From positions 1,940,001-2,004,000 of the forward strand of contig NZ_CP040244.1 of assembly GCF_005517195.1 (NCBI RefSeq): a stretch of DNA of 64,000 nt. Reading direction: 5' to 3'. The stretch comes from Streptomyces vilmorinianum. GTDB taxonomy: Bacteria; Actinomycetota; Actinomycetes; Streptomycetales; Streptomycetaceae. Under the pieces are notes generated by a model that saw nothing but the letters and a program-made list of their open reading frames with translations, ran no database searches and was not told where the DNA came from. Position 1 is the first letter of the stretch. Every line of letters begins with the position of its first letter. The position numbers and the translations under genes are program-made. Below, in pieces: positions 43,500 through 52,772 of this stretch.

Positions 43500-44459
43500 T
43501 TGAGCAACGACCGACACGTCCCGGTGATGCTCCAGCGGTGCCTGGACATGTTGGCCCCGGCCCTGGAACGCCCCGGCGCGATCGTCGTCGACTGCACCCT
43601 CGGCCTCGGTGGCCACAGCGAGGCGCTGCTGCGGCGGTTCCCCGAGGCGCGGCTCGTCGCCCTCGACCGGGACAAGGAGGCGCTGCGGCTCTCCGGCGAG
43701 CGACTCGCCCCGTACGGGGAGCGCGCCACGCTCGTCCACGCCGTGTACGACGAGCTGCCCGAGGTCCTCGACCGGCTCGGCATCCCGCGCGTCGACGGCA
43801 TCCTCTTCGACCTGGGCGTCTCCTCCATGCAGCTCGACGAGGCCGACCGCGGCTTCGCCTACGCGCAGGACGCGCCGCTCGACATGCGCATGGACCAGAC
43901 GACCGGGATCAGCGCGGCGGAGGTCCTCAACACCTACCCGGCCGGCGAGCTGGTCCGCATCCTGCGGGCGTACGGGGAGGAGAAGCAGGCCAAGCGGATC
44001 GTCTCCGCGATCGTGCGCGAGCGCGAGAAGGAGCCGTTCACCAACAGCGCCCGCCTGGTCGAGCTGATCCGCGACTCCCTCCCGCAGGCGGCCAAGCGCA
44101 CCGGCGGCAACCCGGCCAAGCGCACCTTCCAGGCCCTGCGCATCGAGGTCAACGGCGAGCTGTCCGTCCTTGAGCGGGCGATCCCGGCCGCGGTGAAGGC
44201 GCTCGCGGTGGGCGGCCGGATCGCGGTCCTGTCGTACCACTCCCTGGAGGACCGGCTGGTCAAGCAGGTCTTCGCGGCGGGCGCGGCGACCACCGCCCCG
44301 CCCGGCCTGCCGGTGGTCCCGGAGAAGTACCAGCCCCGCCTGAAGCTGCTCACCCGCGGCGCCGAGCTCCCCACGGAGGAGGAGATCGCCGAGAACCGCC
44401 GCGCGGCCCCCGCGCGTCTGAGGGGGGCACAGCGCATCCGGGAGGACGAATCGGCGTGA
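43500..44459 (+). CDS. rsmH: 16S rRNA m4C1402 methyltransferase
   Basis: 319 residues from TTG at 43500 (GAGAGGG upstream). Methylates N4 of C1402 in 16S rRNA. Typical MraW sequence: [29 protein letters not shown] (SAM loop), [65 protein letters not shown] and [10 protein letters not shown]. First gene of the dcw cluster here. The rare TTG start may limit translation. Confidence 0.97.
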   Translation: MSNDRHVPVMLQRCLDMLAPALERPGAIVVDCTLGLGGHSEALLRRFPEARLVALDRDKEALRLSGERLAPYGERATLVHAVYDELPEVLDRLGIPRVDGILFDLGVSSMQLDEADRGFAYAQDAPLDMRMDQTTGISAAEVLNTYPAGELVRILRAYGEEKQAKRIVSAIVREREKEPFTNSARLVELIRDSLPQAAKRTGGNPAKRTFQALRIEVNGELSVLERAIPAAVKALAVGGRIAVLSYHSLEDRLVKQVFAAGAATTAPPGLPVVPEKYQPRLKLLTRGAELPTEEEIAENRRAAPARLRGAQRIREDESA

Positions 44460-44577
44460 GCGACGCACGCGAGGCCGCCGGGCCGCAGACGACGACGATG
44501 CCCGCACCTCCGCGCCTCGCGGGCGGAGACGGGCGTACCGCCCGGGCGTCAGCACCGGGGGAGAACAGGGGCGAACG

Positions 44578-45156
44578 GTGACGACGAAGGGGCCGCTCAA
44601 AGGGCGGGCCGCGCGGCTGGGGCGGCTCATGCCGTCGGGGCCCAGCACCGCAGCCCGTACCCCCTTCGTCCTGCTCGTGGTGCTCCTCCTCGGCGGCGGG
44701 CTCATCACCCTCCTGCTGCTGAACTCCGCCCTCAACCAGGGCTCCTTCAAGCTGCGCGACCTCAAGAACCGGACCACCGAGCTCACCGACGAGGAGCAGG
44801 CCCTCCAGCGGGACGTGGACGACTACTCCGCGCCCGACGCGCTGGAGCGGCGGGCCAGGGAGCTCGGCATGGTCCCGGGCGGCAGCCCCGCGTTCCTCGA
44901 CCCGGACGGCACGGTCCGCGGCAAGCCCTCCAAGGCCTCCGCGCCGAAGCCCGATCCGACCCCGACCGTGACCGCCCCTCCGCCCGCGACGCGGCTTCCG
45001 GCCGGACCGCCGCAGGTGGCACCCTCCGGCTCCGCCTCGCCGTCCCCGGACCCGGCCGCGGGTACGCCCCCGGCCACACCCCCGGCCACGACGCCCGCGA
45101 CGGCACCCGAAGCGCCGACCACGACCGCGCCCGCCCCGACGAACTCCGGCAGGTGA
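44578..45156 (+). CDS. ftsL: cell division protein FtsL
   Basis: 192 residues from GTG at 44578. Short basic cytoplasmic part, one membrane helix (TPFVLLVVLLLGGGLITLLL, about residues 28-47), then a leucine-zipper-like coiled coil (KLRDLKNRTTELTDEEQALQ; to ARELGMVPG about residue 90), the region that pairs with DivIC/FtsB and FtsQ. Unusually, about 95 further residues form a Pro/Ala/Thr tail (PATPPATTPATAPEAPTTT) outside the cell. Follows rsmH by 118 bp; its stop overlaps the ftsI start. Confidence 0.9.
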   Translation: MTTKGPLKGRAARLGRLMPSGPSTAARTPFVLLVVLLLGGGLITLLLLNSALNQGSFKLRDLKNRTTELTDEEQALQRDVDDYSAPDALERRARELGMVPGGSPAFLDPDGTVRGKPSKASAPKPDPTPTVTAPPPATRLPAGPPQVAPSGSASPSPDPAAGTPPATPPATTPATAPEAPTTTAPAPTNSGR

Positions 45157-47147
45157 CCGCAGTGCCCCCCAAGGAGCCCCCGCGCCGCCGCGTGCCCGGC
45201 CCCGCCCGGCCCGCACGCCCCCGGTCCTCCGACGGCAGGCAGACCCGGCCCGCCCGCCCCGCCCCGCGCTCCGCCGCCCCGCGCAGGCCCGCGCCCCGGC
45301 CCCCGGCGCGGCCGCGCACCATCCGGCTCGGCAGCCCCAAGCCCCGGCTGCGGCTTGTCTCCCTCGGCCTGACGCTCGTGATGCTGGTGTTCGTCGTCCG
45401 GCTGCTCCAGGTGCAGGCCGTCGACGCCGGCGCGCTGGCCGCCAAGGCGGAGGCGCACCGCTACCAGGAGTACACGCTCTCCGCGGACCGCGGCGAGATC
45501 ACCGACCGCTCCGGGATCGCGCTGGCCGCCAGCGTCGACGCGTACGACATCACCGCCGACCCCAAGCTCTTCACCCCCGAGGAGAGCAGGATCCAGGACG
45601 CCCCGGAGCAGGCAGCCGCGCTCCTCGCGCCGCTCCTGGGCAAGGAACCCGCGGACCTCGCCAAGAAGCTCCGCACCCCCAAGTCCCGCTACACCCTGCT
45701 CGCCCGCAAGCAGACCCCGCAGGTCTGGAACCAGATCAAGGACCTCAAGAAGGTCTACGAGAAGAAGGCCAAGCGCTCCGAGGGCGGCAACGGGATCAAC
45801 CTCCTCGGCGGCATCCTCAGCGAGCCCAGCACCAAGCGCGTCTACCCCAACGGCGAACTCGCCGCCGGGATACTGGGGTATGTCAACGCCGAGGGCCGCG
45901 GCGCCGGCGGCCTGGAGTCCATGCTCGACAAGGAGCTCGCGGGCACGGACGGCAAGATCAGGTTCGCCCAGTCCGGCGGCCGTCAGGTGCCCACCGCGGG
46001 CTCCCAGGGAACCCCGGCCGTGCCCGGCTCCGACATCGAGCTGACCATCGACCGGGACATCCAGTGGGCCGCCCAGCAGGCCATCACCGCGCAGGTGAAG
46101 AAGTCCAAGGCCGACCGCGGCTACGTGATAGTGCAGAACACGAAGACCGGCGAGGTCCTGGCCATGGCCAACGCCCCCGGCTTCGACCCCAACGACCTGT
46201 CCGCGGCCAACGCGGCCTCGATGGGCAACGCGGCCCTCCAGGACGCCTACGAGCCCGGCTCCACCAGCAAGGTCATGTCCATGGCCGCCGTCCTGGAGGA
46301 GGGCGTCGCCGCCCCCGACACCCATGTCACCGTGCCCAACCGGCTGCACCGCGGCGACCGGCTCTTCAAGGACGACATCGACCACCGCACCTGGTACCTG
46401 ACCCTCAACGGCGTCCTCGCCAAGTCCAGCAACATCGGCACGATCCTGGCCACCGGCCAGCTCGGGAAGACCCAGGCCGAGGCCAACCAGGTCCTCTACT
46501 CCTACCTGCGCAAGTTCGGCATCGGCAGGCCCACCGGGCTCGGCTACCCGGGCGAGACCCCCGGCATCCTCGCCAAGCCGGAGAAATGGTCGACCTCGCA
46601 GCAGTACACGATCCCGTTCGGCCAGGGCCTCTCCATCAACGCCATGCAGGCCGCCTCCGTCTACTCGACCATCGCCAACGGAGGCGTACGGATCGAGCCC
46701 ACGCTCGTCCGCGGCACCAAGGGACCCGACGGCCGGTTCACGCCCGCGCCCGCCCCGGAGCAGACCCGGGTGATCAGCGAGAAGACCGCCAAGACCCTCG
46801 CGCAGATGCTGGAGTCCGTGGTCGGCGACGAGGAAGGCACCGGCACCAGGGCCCGTATCCCCGGCTACCGCGTCGCGGGCAAGACCGGAACCGCCAACCG
46901 CGTCGACCCCGAGCTCGGCCGCTACAAGGGCTACACCTCCTCGTTCGCGGGCTTCGCACCCGCGGACGACCCGCAGATCACCGTCTACTGCGCCATCCAG
47001 AACCCCACCAAGGGCGACTACTTCGGCGGCCAGATCTGCGGACCCATCTACAAGAAGGTCATGGAGTTCGCCCTCAAGACCCTCCACGTCCCGCCGACGG
47101 GCAGCGAGCCCGCCCGGATGCCGGTGACCTTCAAGGACAGCGAGTGA
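45153..47147 (+). CDS. ftsI: septal penicillin-binding protein (class B transpeptidase)
   Basis: 664 residues from GTG at 45153, overlapping ftsL (GTGA); GTG at 45162 is possible. A 60-residue Pro/Arg-rich cytoplasmic tail, one membrane helix (LVSLGLTLVMLVFVVRLLQV), the PBP dimerisation domain (DRGEITDRSGIALA) and the transpeptidase with SxxK in EPGSTSKVMSM, SxN in AKSSNIGT and KTG in VAGKTGTAN. Cross-links septal peptidoglycan together with FtsW. No PASTA domain is present. Confidence 0.96.
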   Translation: MTAVPPKEPPRRRVPGPARPARPRSSDGRQTRPARPAPRSAAPRRPAPRPPARPRTIRLGSPKPRLRLVSLGLTLVMLVFVVRLLQVQAVDAGALAAKAEAHRYQEYTLSADRGEITDRSGIALAASVDAYDITADPKLFTPEESRIQDAPEQAAALLAPLLGKEPADLAKKLRTPKSRYTLLARKQTPQVWNQIKDLKKVYEKKAKRSEGGNGINLLGGILSEPSTKRVYPNGELAAGILGYVNAEGRGAGGLESMLDKELAGTDGKIRFAQSGGRQVPTAGSQGTPAVPGSDIELTIDRDIQWAAQQAITAQVKKSKADRGYVIVQNTKTGEVLAMANAPGFDPNDLSAANAASMGNAALQDAYEPGSTSKVMSMAAVLEEGVAAPDTHVTVPNRLHRGDRLFKDDIDHRTWYLTLNGVLAKSSNIGTILATGQLGKTQAEANQVLYSYLRKFGIGRPTGLGYPGETPGILAKPEKWSTSQQYTIPFGQGLSINAMQAASVYSTIANGGVRIEPTLVRGTKGPDGRFTPAPAPEQTRVISEKTAKTLAQMLESVVGDEEGTGTRARIPGYRVAGKTGTANRVDPELGRYKGYTSSFAGFAPADDPQITVYCAIQNPTKGDYFGGQICGPIYKKVMEFALKTLHVPPTGSEPARMPVTFKDSE

Positions 47148-47163
47148 CACCCCGGGAGCACCA

Positions 47164-48813
47164 GTGACCACGATCACCCCCGATTCCGGCAACCGGAAAT
47201 CGAACTCCGACGACGCCCGGCCCTCTTTTGGCCCCGCGACGGGTGGGCCCGGTACGCTCACCGCCGTGCCACACGCTGATCAGTACCGAACCACCCCGCC
47301 CCGCCCGGAGCAGGCCCGCCCGACACCCCTGGGTGACCTGGCCGCCCGGCTCGGCATCGCGACGCCCGGCAGCACCGACGTCACGGGCATCACCCACGAC
47401 TCGCGCGCGGTACGCCCCGGCGACGTCTACGCGGCCCTCCCAGGCGCCCGGCTGCACGGCGCCGACTTCGCCGGCCAGGCCGCCGGACTCGGCGCCGCCG
47501 CGATCCTCACCGACCCGGCGGGCGCCGAGCGCGCCGCCGCGACCGGTCTGCCGGTCCTGGTCGTCGAGAACCCGCGCGGACGGATGGGCGAGCTCGCCGC
47601 CGAGATCTACGGCCGCCCGGGCGCGGACCTGCTCCAGATCGGCATCACCGGCACCTCCGGCAAGACCACCACGGCCTACCTCGTCGAGGGAGGACTGCGG
47701 GCGGGCGGCCGGAAGACCGGCCTCATCGGCACCGTCGAGATGCGGATCGGCGACGAGCGCATCAAGTCGGAACGTACGACCCCCGAGGCCACCGACCTCC
47801 AGGCCCTGTTCGCGGTCATGCGCGAGCGCGGGGTCGAGTCGGTCGCCATGGAGGTCTCCAGCCACGCCCTCGTGCTCGGCCGGGTCGACGGCTGCGTCTT
47901 CGACGTCGCCGTCTTCAACAACCTCAGCCCGGAGCACATGGAGTTCCACTCCGACATGGAGGACTACTTCGGGGCGAAGGCGCGGCTGTTCACGCCGGAG
48001 CGCAGCAAGCGGGGCGTGGTGAACCTCGACGACCCGTACGGGCGCAGGCTGGCCGCGGAGGCGACCGTCCCGGTCGTCACCTTCTCCGCCGAGGGCGACC
48101 CCGACGCCGACTGGCGCGCCGAGGACGTCCGGATCGGCTCCCACGACTCCACGTTCACGGTCGTCGGCCCCCAGGGCGAGCGGATCTCCGCCACTGCCCC
48201 GCTGCCCGGACCGTTCAACGTCGCCAACACCCTGGCCGCGATCGTCAGCCTCGCCGTCGCCGGGCTCGACCCGCAGACCGCCGCCGACGGAGTCGCCGCC
48301 GTCCCCGGCGTCCCCGGCCGCCTGGAGCGCGTCGACGCCGGCCAGCCGTACCTCGCGGTCGTCGACTACGCCCACAAGACGGACGCTGTCGAATCGGTCC
48401 TGCGCTCGCTGCGCAAGGTCACCGAGGGCAAGCTGCACATCGTCCTTGGCTGCGGCGGCGACCGGGACACCACCAAGCGCGGACCGATGGGCGCCGCCGC
48501 GGCGCGCCTGGCCGACACCGCCGTACTGACCTCCGACAACCCCCGCTCCGAGGACCCTCTCGCGATCCTCGCCGCCATGCTCGCGGGCGCCGCGGAGGTG
48601 CCGATCCACGAGCGCGGCGACGTCCTGGTCGACGCCGACCGGGCCGCCGCCATCGCCGCGGCCGTGGCCCGCGCCCAGCCGGGCGACACCGTGCTCGTCG
48701 CCGGCAAGGGCCACGAACAGGGTCAGGACATCGCGGGAGTGGTCCGCCCCTTCGACGACCGCCAGGTCCTGCACGAAGCGATTGAACGCAGCCTCAAGAA
48801 CAGTCAGGGATAA
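47164..48813 (+). CDS. murE: UDP-MurNAc-tripeptide synthetase (diaminopimelate-adding)
   Basis: 549 residues from GTG at 47164 (GGGAG 5 bases upstream). The first 50 residues are a disordered extension, longer than in most MurE. ATP loop GITGTSGKTTTAYL, carbamylated-Lys region, VAMEVSSHAL, VFNNLSPEHMEFH, YAHKTDAVESVL, GCGGDRDTTKR and DNPRSEDP. The DNPR motif marks diaminopimelate as the added residue, consistent with LL-diaminopimelate walls in Streptomyces. Confidence 0.96.
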   Translation: MTTITPDSGNRKSNSDDARPSFGPATGGPGTLTAVPHADQYRTTPPRPEQARPTPLGDLAARLGIATPGSTDVTGITHDSRAVRPGDVYAALPGARLHGADFAGQAAGLGAAAILTDPAGAERAAATGLPVLVVENPRGRMGELAAEIYGRPGADLLQIGITGTSGKTTTAYLVEGGLRAGGRKTGLIGTVEMRIGDERIKSERTTPEATDLQALFAVMRERGVESVAMEVSSHALVLGRVDGCVFDVAVFNNLSPEHMEFHSDMEDYFGAKARLFTPERSKRGVVNLDDPYGRRLAAEATVPVVTFSAEGDPDADWRAEDVRIGSHDSTFTVVGPQGERISATAPLPGPFNVANTLAAIVSLAVAGLDPQTAADGVAAVPGVPGRLERVDAGQPYLAVVDYAHKTDAVESVLRSLRKVTEGKLHIVLGCGGDRDTTKRGPMGAAAARLADTAVLTSDNPRSEDPLAILAAMLAGAAEVPIHERGDVLVDADRAAAIAAAVARAQPGDTVLVAGKGHEQGQDIAGVVRPFDDRQVLHEAIERSLKNSQG

Positions 48814-48816
48814 GTT

Positions 48817-50241
48817 GTGATCGCCCTCTCCCTCGCCGAGATCGCCGAAATCGTCGGCGGGCAGTCGTACGACATACCGGATCCGGCCGTCCAGGTCACC
48901 GGCCCCGTCGTCATCGACTCCCGTGAGGTGAAGCCCGGCAGCCTGTTCGCCGCCTTCGCCGGCGAACAGGTCGACGGCCACGACTACGCGGAACGCGCCG
49001 TCGAGGCGGGCGCCGCGGCCGTCCTGGCGGCCCGCCCCGTCGGCGTGCCCGCCATCGTCGTGGACGACGTCCAGACGGCGCTCGGCGCCCTCGCCCGCGC
49101 CGTCGTCGAACGCCTCGGCACCGATGTCGTCGCGCTCACCGGCTCCGCCGGAAAGACCTCCACCAAGGACCTGATCGCCCAGGTCCTGCAGCGCCACGCG
49201 CCCACCGTGTGGACGCCGGGCTCGCTCAACAACGAGATCGGGCTGCCGCTCACGGCGCTGCGCGCGAGCGACGAGACCCAGCACCTGGTCCTCGAGATGG
49301 GCGCCCGCGGCATCGGCCACATCCGCTACCTCACCGGACTGACCCCGCCGCGCATCGGACTCGTCCTGAACGTGGGCACCGCCCACATCGGCGAGTTCGG
49401 CGGACGCGAGCAGATCGCCGAGGCCAAGGGCGAGCTCGTCGAGGCCCTGCCCCCGGCCGAGAAGGGCGGGGTGGCCGTCCTCAACGCCGACGACCCGCTC
49501 GTACGGGCCATGGCCGCGCGGACCCACGCGCGCGTGACCCTGTTCGGAGAGGCCGACGAATCCGACGTACGTGCCGAGAATGTCCGGCTCACAGAGAACG
49601 GACAGCCCTCTTTCAGGCTTCACACACCCACCGGGTGCAGTGACGTGACCTTGCGCCTGTACGGTGAGCACCACGTGTCGAACGCGCTCGCCGCGGCCGC
49701 CGTCGCCCATGAGCTGGGCATGCCCGTCGAGGAGATCGCCACCGCGCTCTCCGAGGCAGGCACCCTGTCGCGCTGGCGCATGGAGGTCACCGAGCGTCCG
49801 GACGGCGTGACGATCGTCAACGACGCCTACAACGCGAACCCCGAGTCCATGCGAGCCGCTCTGCGCGCGCTCGCGGCCATGGGCAGGGCCGCACAGGCCC
49901 AGGGGGGCCGTACGTGGGCGGTGCTCGGCAAGATGGCCGAGCTCGGTGACGCATCGCTCGCCGAGCACGACGCGGTCGGACGGCTCGCCGTCCGGCTCAA
50001 CGTCAGCAAGCTCGTGGCGGTCGGGGACAGGGAAGCGTCCTGGCTGCAACTGGGCGCATATAACGAGGGTTCGTGGGGTGAGGAGTCGGTGCACGTGTCC
50101 GACGCGCGGGCGGCGGTCGACCTGTTGCGCAGTGAGCTGCGCCCGGGAGACGTCGTGCTGGTGAAGGCTTCGAGGTCGGTCGGGCTCGAGCAGGTCGCCC
50201 TGGCCCTCCTTGACTCCGAGAGCGAGGTCACCGGCCGATGA
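48817..50241 (+). CDS. murF: UDP-MurNAc-tripeptide D-Ala-D-Ala ligase
   Basis: 474 residues from GTG at 48817, 3 bases after murE. Adds D-Ala-D-Ala to complete the stem peptide. ATP loop VVALTGSAGKTSTKDLIAQV, SLNNEIGLPLT, LEMGARGIGHI, VLNVGTAHIGEFG, and the C-terminal NDAYNANPESMRAAL and VLGKMAELG are characteristic. Its stop overlaps the mraY start by 4 bp. Confidence 0.96.
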   Translation: MIALSLAEIAEIVGGQSYDIPDPAVQVTGPVVIDSREVKPGSLFAAFAGEQVDGHDYAERAVEAGAAAVLAARPVGVPAIVVDDVQTALGALARAVVERLGTDVVALTGSAGKTSTKDLIAQVLQRHAPTVWTPGSLNNEIGLPLTALRASDETQHLVLEMGARGIGHIRYLTGLTPPRIGLVLNVGTAHIGEFGGREQIAEAKGELVEALPPAEKGGVAVLNADDPLVRAMAARTHARVTLFGEADESDVRAENVRLTENGQPSFRLHTPTGCSDVTLRLYGEHHVSNALAAAAVAHELGMPVEEIATALSEAGTLSRWRMEVTERPDGVTIVNDAYNANPESMRAALRALAAMGRAAQAQGGRTWAVLGKMAELGDASLAEHDAVGRLAVRLNVSKLVAVGDREASWLQLGAYNEGSWGEESVHVSDARAAVDLLRSELRPGDVVLVKASRSVGLEQVALALLDSESEVTGR

Positions 50242-51308
50242 GGCAGATCCTCTTCGCGGGAGCCATCGGGCTCTTCCTGACCCTGATCGGCACTCCGCTG
50301 CTCATCAAGCTCCTTGCGCGCAAGGGGTACGGGCAGTTCATCCGGGACGACGGCCCGCGCGGCCACGCCGGCAAGAAGGGCACGCCCACCATGGGCGGCA
50401 TCGCCTTCATCCTGGCCACGTTGATCGCGTACGCCCTCACCAAGGTCATCACGGGCGAGGACCCGACCTTCTCGGGTGTCCTCGTCCTCTTCCTGACCGC
50501 GGGCATGGGCCTGGTCGGCTTCCTCGACGACTACATCAAGATCGTCAAGCAGCGTTCGCTGGGTCTGCGGGCCAAGGCCAAGATGCTGGGCCAGCTGATC
50601 GTCGGCATCGCCTTCGCGGTACTCGCGCTGCAATTCGCCGACCTGCGCGGACTCACCCCGGCCTCCGAGAAGCTGTCCTTCATCACCGACTTCGGCTGGT
50701 CCATCGGGCCGGTGCTGTTCGTGGTCTGGGCGCTCTTCATGATCCTGGCCATGTCCAACGGCGTGAACCTGACGGACGGTCTGGACGGCCTGGCCACCGG
50801 CGCGTCGGTGATGGTCTTCGGCGCGTACACGTTCATCGGGCTGTGGCAGTTCCAGGAGTCCTGCGCCAACGCGATGACCCTGACCAACCCCAACGCCTGC
50901 TTCGAGGTCCGCGACCCGCTGGACCTCGCCGTCGTCGCCTCCGCCCTGATGGGCTCCTGCTTCGGCTTCCTGTGGTGGAACACCTCACCCGCCAAGATCT
51001 TCATGGGCGACACCGGCTCGCTGGCCCTCGGCGGTGCGCTCGCCGGCCTCGCCATCTGCTCCCGTACCGAGCTGCTGCTCGCCCTGCTCGGCGGCCTCTT
51101 CGTGCTGATCACCATGTCGGTGGTCATCCAGGTCGGCTCCTTCAAGATGACCGGCAAGCGCGTCTTCCGGATGGCCCCGCTCCAGCACCACTTCGAACTC
51201 AAGGGGTGGTCCGAGGTCCTGGTCGTCGTCCGGTTCTGGATCATCCAGGGCATGTGCGTGATCGTGGGCCTGGGCCTCTTCTACGCGGGATGGGCATCCG
51301 AAAAGTGA
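50238..51308 (+). CDS. mraY: phospho-MurNAc-pentapeptide transferase
   Basis: 356 residues; ATG at 50238 overlaps the murF stop. Integral membrane enzyme making lipid I on undecaprenyl phosphate. About ten membrane helices; signature loops GPRGHAGKKGTPTMGGIAF, GFLDDYIKIVKQRSLGLRAK (catalytic Asp pair), SNGVNLTDGLDGLATG, MGDTGSLALGGAL and MAPLQHHFELKGWSE. Confidence 0.97.
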   Translation: MRQILFAGAIGLFLTLIGTPLLIKLLARKGYGQFIRDDGPRGHAGKKGTPTMGGIAFILATLIAYALTKVITGEDPTFSGVLVLFLTAGMGLVGFLDDYIKIVKQRSLGLRAKAKMLGQLIVGIAFAVLALQFADLRGLTPASEKLSFITDFGWSIGPVLFVVWALFMILAMSNGVNLTDGLDGLATGASVMVFGAYTFIGLWQFQESCANAMTLTNPNACFEVRDPLDLAVVASALMGSCFGFLWWNTSPAKIFMGDTGSLALGGALAGLAICSRTELLLALLGGLFVLITMSVVIQVGSFKMTGKRVFRMAPLQHHFELKGWSEVLVVVRFWIIQGMCVIVGLGLFYAGWASEK

Positions 51309-52717
51309 GCTGGAACGGCAAGAGGGTCACCGTCGCGGGGCTCGGGGTCTCCGGCATCCCGGCCGCCCGCGTCCTGCGCGGCCTCGGCGCGGTCGTGACC
51401 GTCGTCAACGACGGCGACGACGAGCGTTCCCGGGCGCAGGCCGCCGAGCTGGAGGCCGAGGGGATCACCGTCCGCCTCGGCGACGGCGCGACCCTGCCCG
51501 AGGGCACCGAGCTGATCGTCACCACCCCCGGCTGGCGGCCCGACAAGCCGCTCTTCGCGGCCGCCGCCGAGGCGGGCGTGGAGATCTGGGGCGACGTCGA
51601 GCTCGCTTGGCGCCTCCGGGGCCCCGACGCGGCTCCCTGGCTCGCCGTGACCGGCACCAACGGCAAGACCACGACCGTACGGATGCTCGCCTCGATCCTG
51701 GAGGCGGCGGGCCTGCGGACCGCGGCCGTCGGCAACATCGGCGTCTCGCTCCTCGACGCCGTCCTCGGCGAGGAGACGTACGACGTCCTCGCCGTCGAGC
51801 TCTCCAGCTACCAGCTCCACTGGGCGCCCAGCGTGCGCGCCCACTCGGCCGCCGTGCTCAACCTGGCGCCCGACCACCTCGACTGGCACGGCTCCATGGA
51901 GGCGTACGCCGCCGACAAGGGCCGGATCTACGAGGGCAACACCGTCGCCTGCGTCTACAACGTCGCGGACAAGGCCACCGAGGACCTGGTCCGTGAGGCC
52001 GACGTCGAGGAAGGCTGCCGCGCGATCGGCTTCACCCTCGGCACGCCCGGCCCGTCCCAGCTCGGCGTCGTCGAGGGCATCCTCGTCGACCGGGCCTTCG
52101 TCGAGAACCGGCAGAAGCAGGCGCAGGAGCTGGCCGAGGTCGCGGACGTGAACCCGCCGGCCCCGCACAACATCGCCAACGCGCTCGCCGCGGCGGCCCT
52201 GGCCCGCGCCTTCGGCGTCGAGCCGAGAGCCGTACGCGACGGACTGCGGGCCTTCCGGCCCGACCCGCACCGCATCGAGCTGGTCGAGGACGTCGAGGGC
52301 GTCGTGTACGTCGACGATTCCAAGGCGACCAACACCCACGCCGCGGAAGCCTCGTTGGCGGCCTACGACCCGATCGTCTGGATCGCCGGCGGCCTCGCCA
52401 AGGGCGCGACCTTCGACGAGCTCGTCGCGAAGTCGGCGAAGCGGCTGCGCGGGGTCGTGCTGATCGGCGCGGACCGCGCGCTGATCAGCGAAGCCCTGGC
52501 GCGACACGCCCCCGAGGTCCCGGTGGTGGACCTCGACCGGACCGACACTGGGGCGATGTCCGCGGCGGTCCAGGAGGCGGCCCGGCTCGCCCGGCCGGGA
52601 GACACGGTTCTGCTGGCCCCGGCCTGCGCCTCGATGGACATGTTCGCCAACTACAACAAGCGGGGCGAGGCGTTCGCGGACGCGGTCCGCACCCTTGCCG
52701 CCACCGGGCGCGTCTGA
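51290..52717 (+). CDS. murD: UDP-MurNAc-L-alanine:D-glutamate ligase
   Basis: 475 residues from ATG at 51290; the GTG at 51305, which overlaps the mraY stop as GTGA, would give 470. N-terminal UDP-binding VTVAGLGVSGIPAARVL, ATP loop LAVTGTNGKTTTVRML, VAVELSSYQLHW, LNLAPDHLDWHGSMEAY, NALAAAALARAFG, VDDSKATN and LLAPACASMDMF. Adds D-Glu in the cytoplasm. Gene order mraY-murD-ftsW is the normal dcw order. Confidence 0.95.
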   Translation: MGIRKVSWNGKRVTVAGLGVSGIPAARVLRGLGAVVTVVNDGDDERSRAQAAELEAEGITVRLGDGATLPEGTELIVTTPGWRPDKPLFAAAAEAGVEIWGDVELAWRLRGPDAAPWLAVTGTNGKTTTVRMLASILEAAGLRTAAVGNIGVSLLDAVLGEETYDVLAVELSSYQLHWAPSVRAHSAAVLNLAPDHLDWHGSMEAYAADKGRIYEGNTVACVYNVADKATEDLVREADVEEGCRAIGFTLGTPGPSQLGVVEGILVDRAFVENRQKQAQELAEVADVNPPAPHNIANALAAAALARAFGVEPRAVRDGLRAFRPDPHRIELVEDVEGVVYVDDSKATNTHAAEASLAAYDPIVWIAGGLAKGATFDELVAKSAKRLRGVVLIGADRALISEALARHAPEVPVVDLDRTDTGAMSAAVQEAARLARPGDTVLLAPACASMDMFANYNKRGEAFADAVRTLAATGRV

Positions 52718-52772
52718 CCTGACCAGCAAGGAGGTCCGGCGCCGCCGGGCACGACTGGAGGGGACAGCGACC

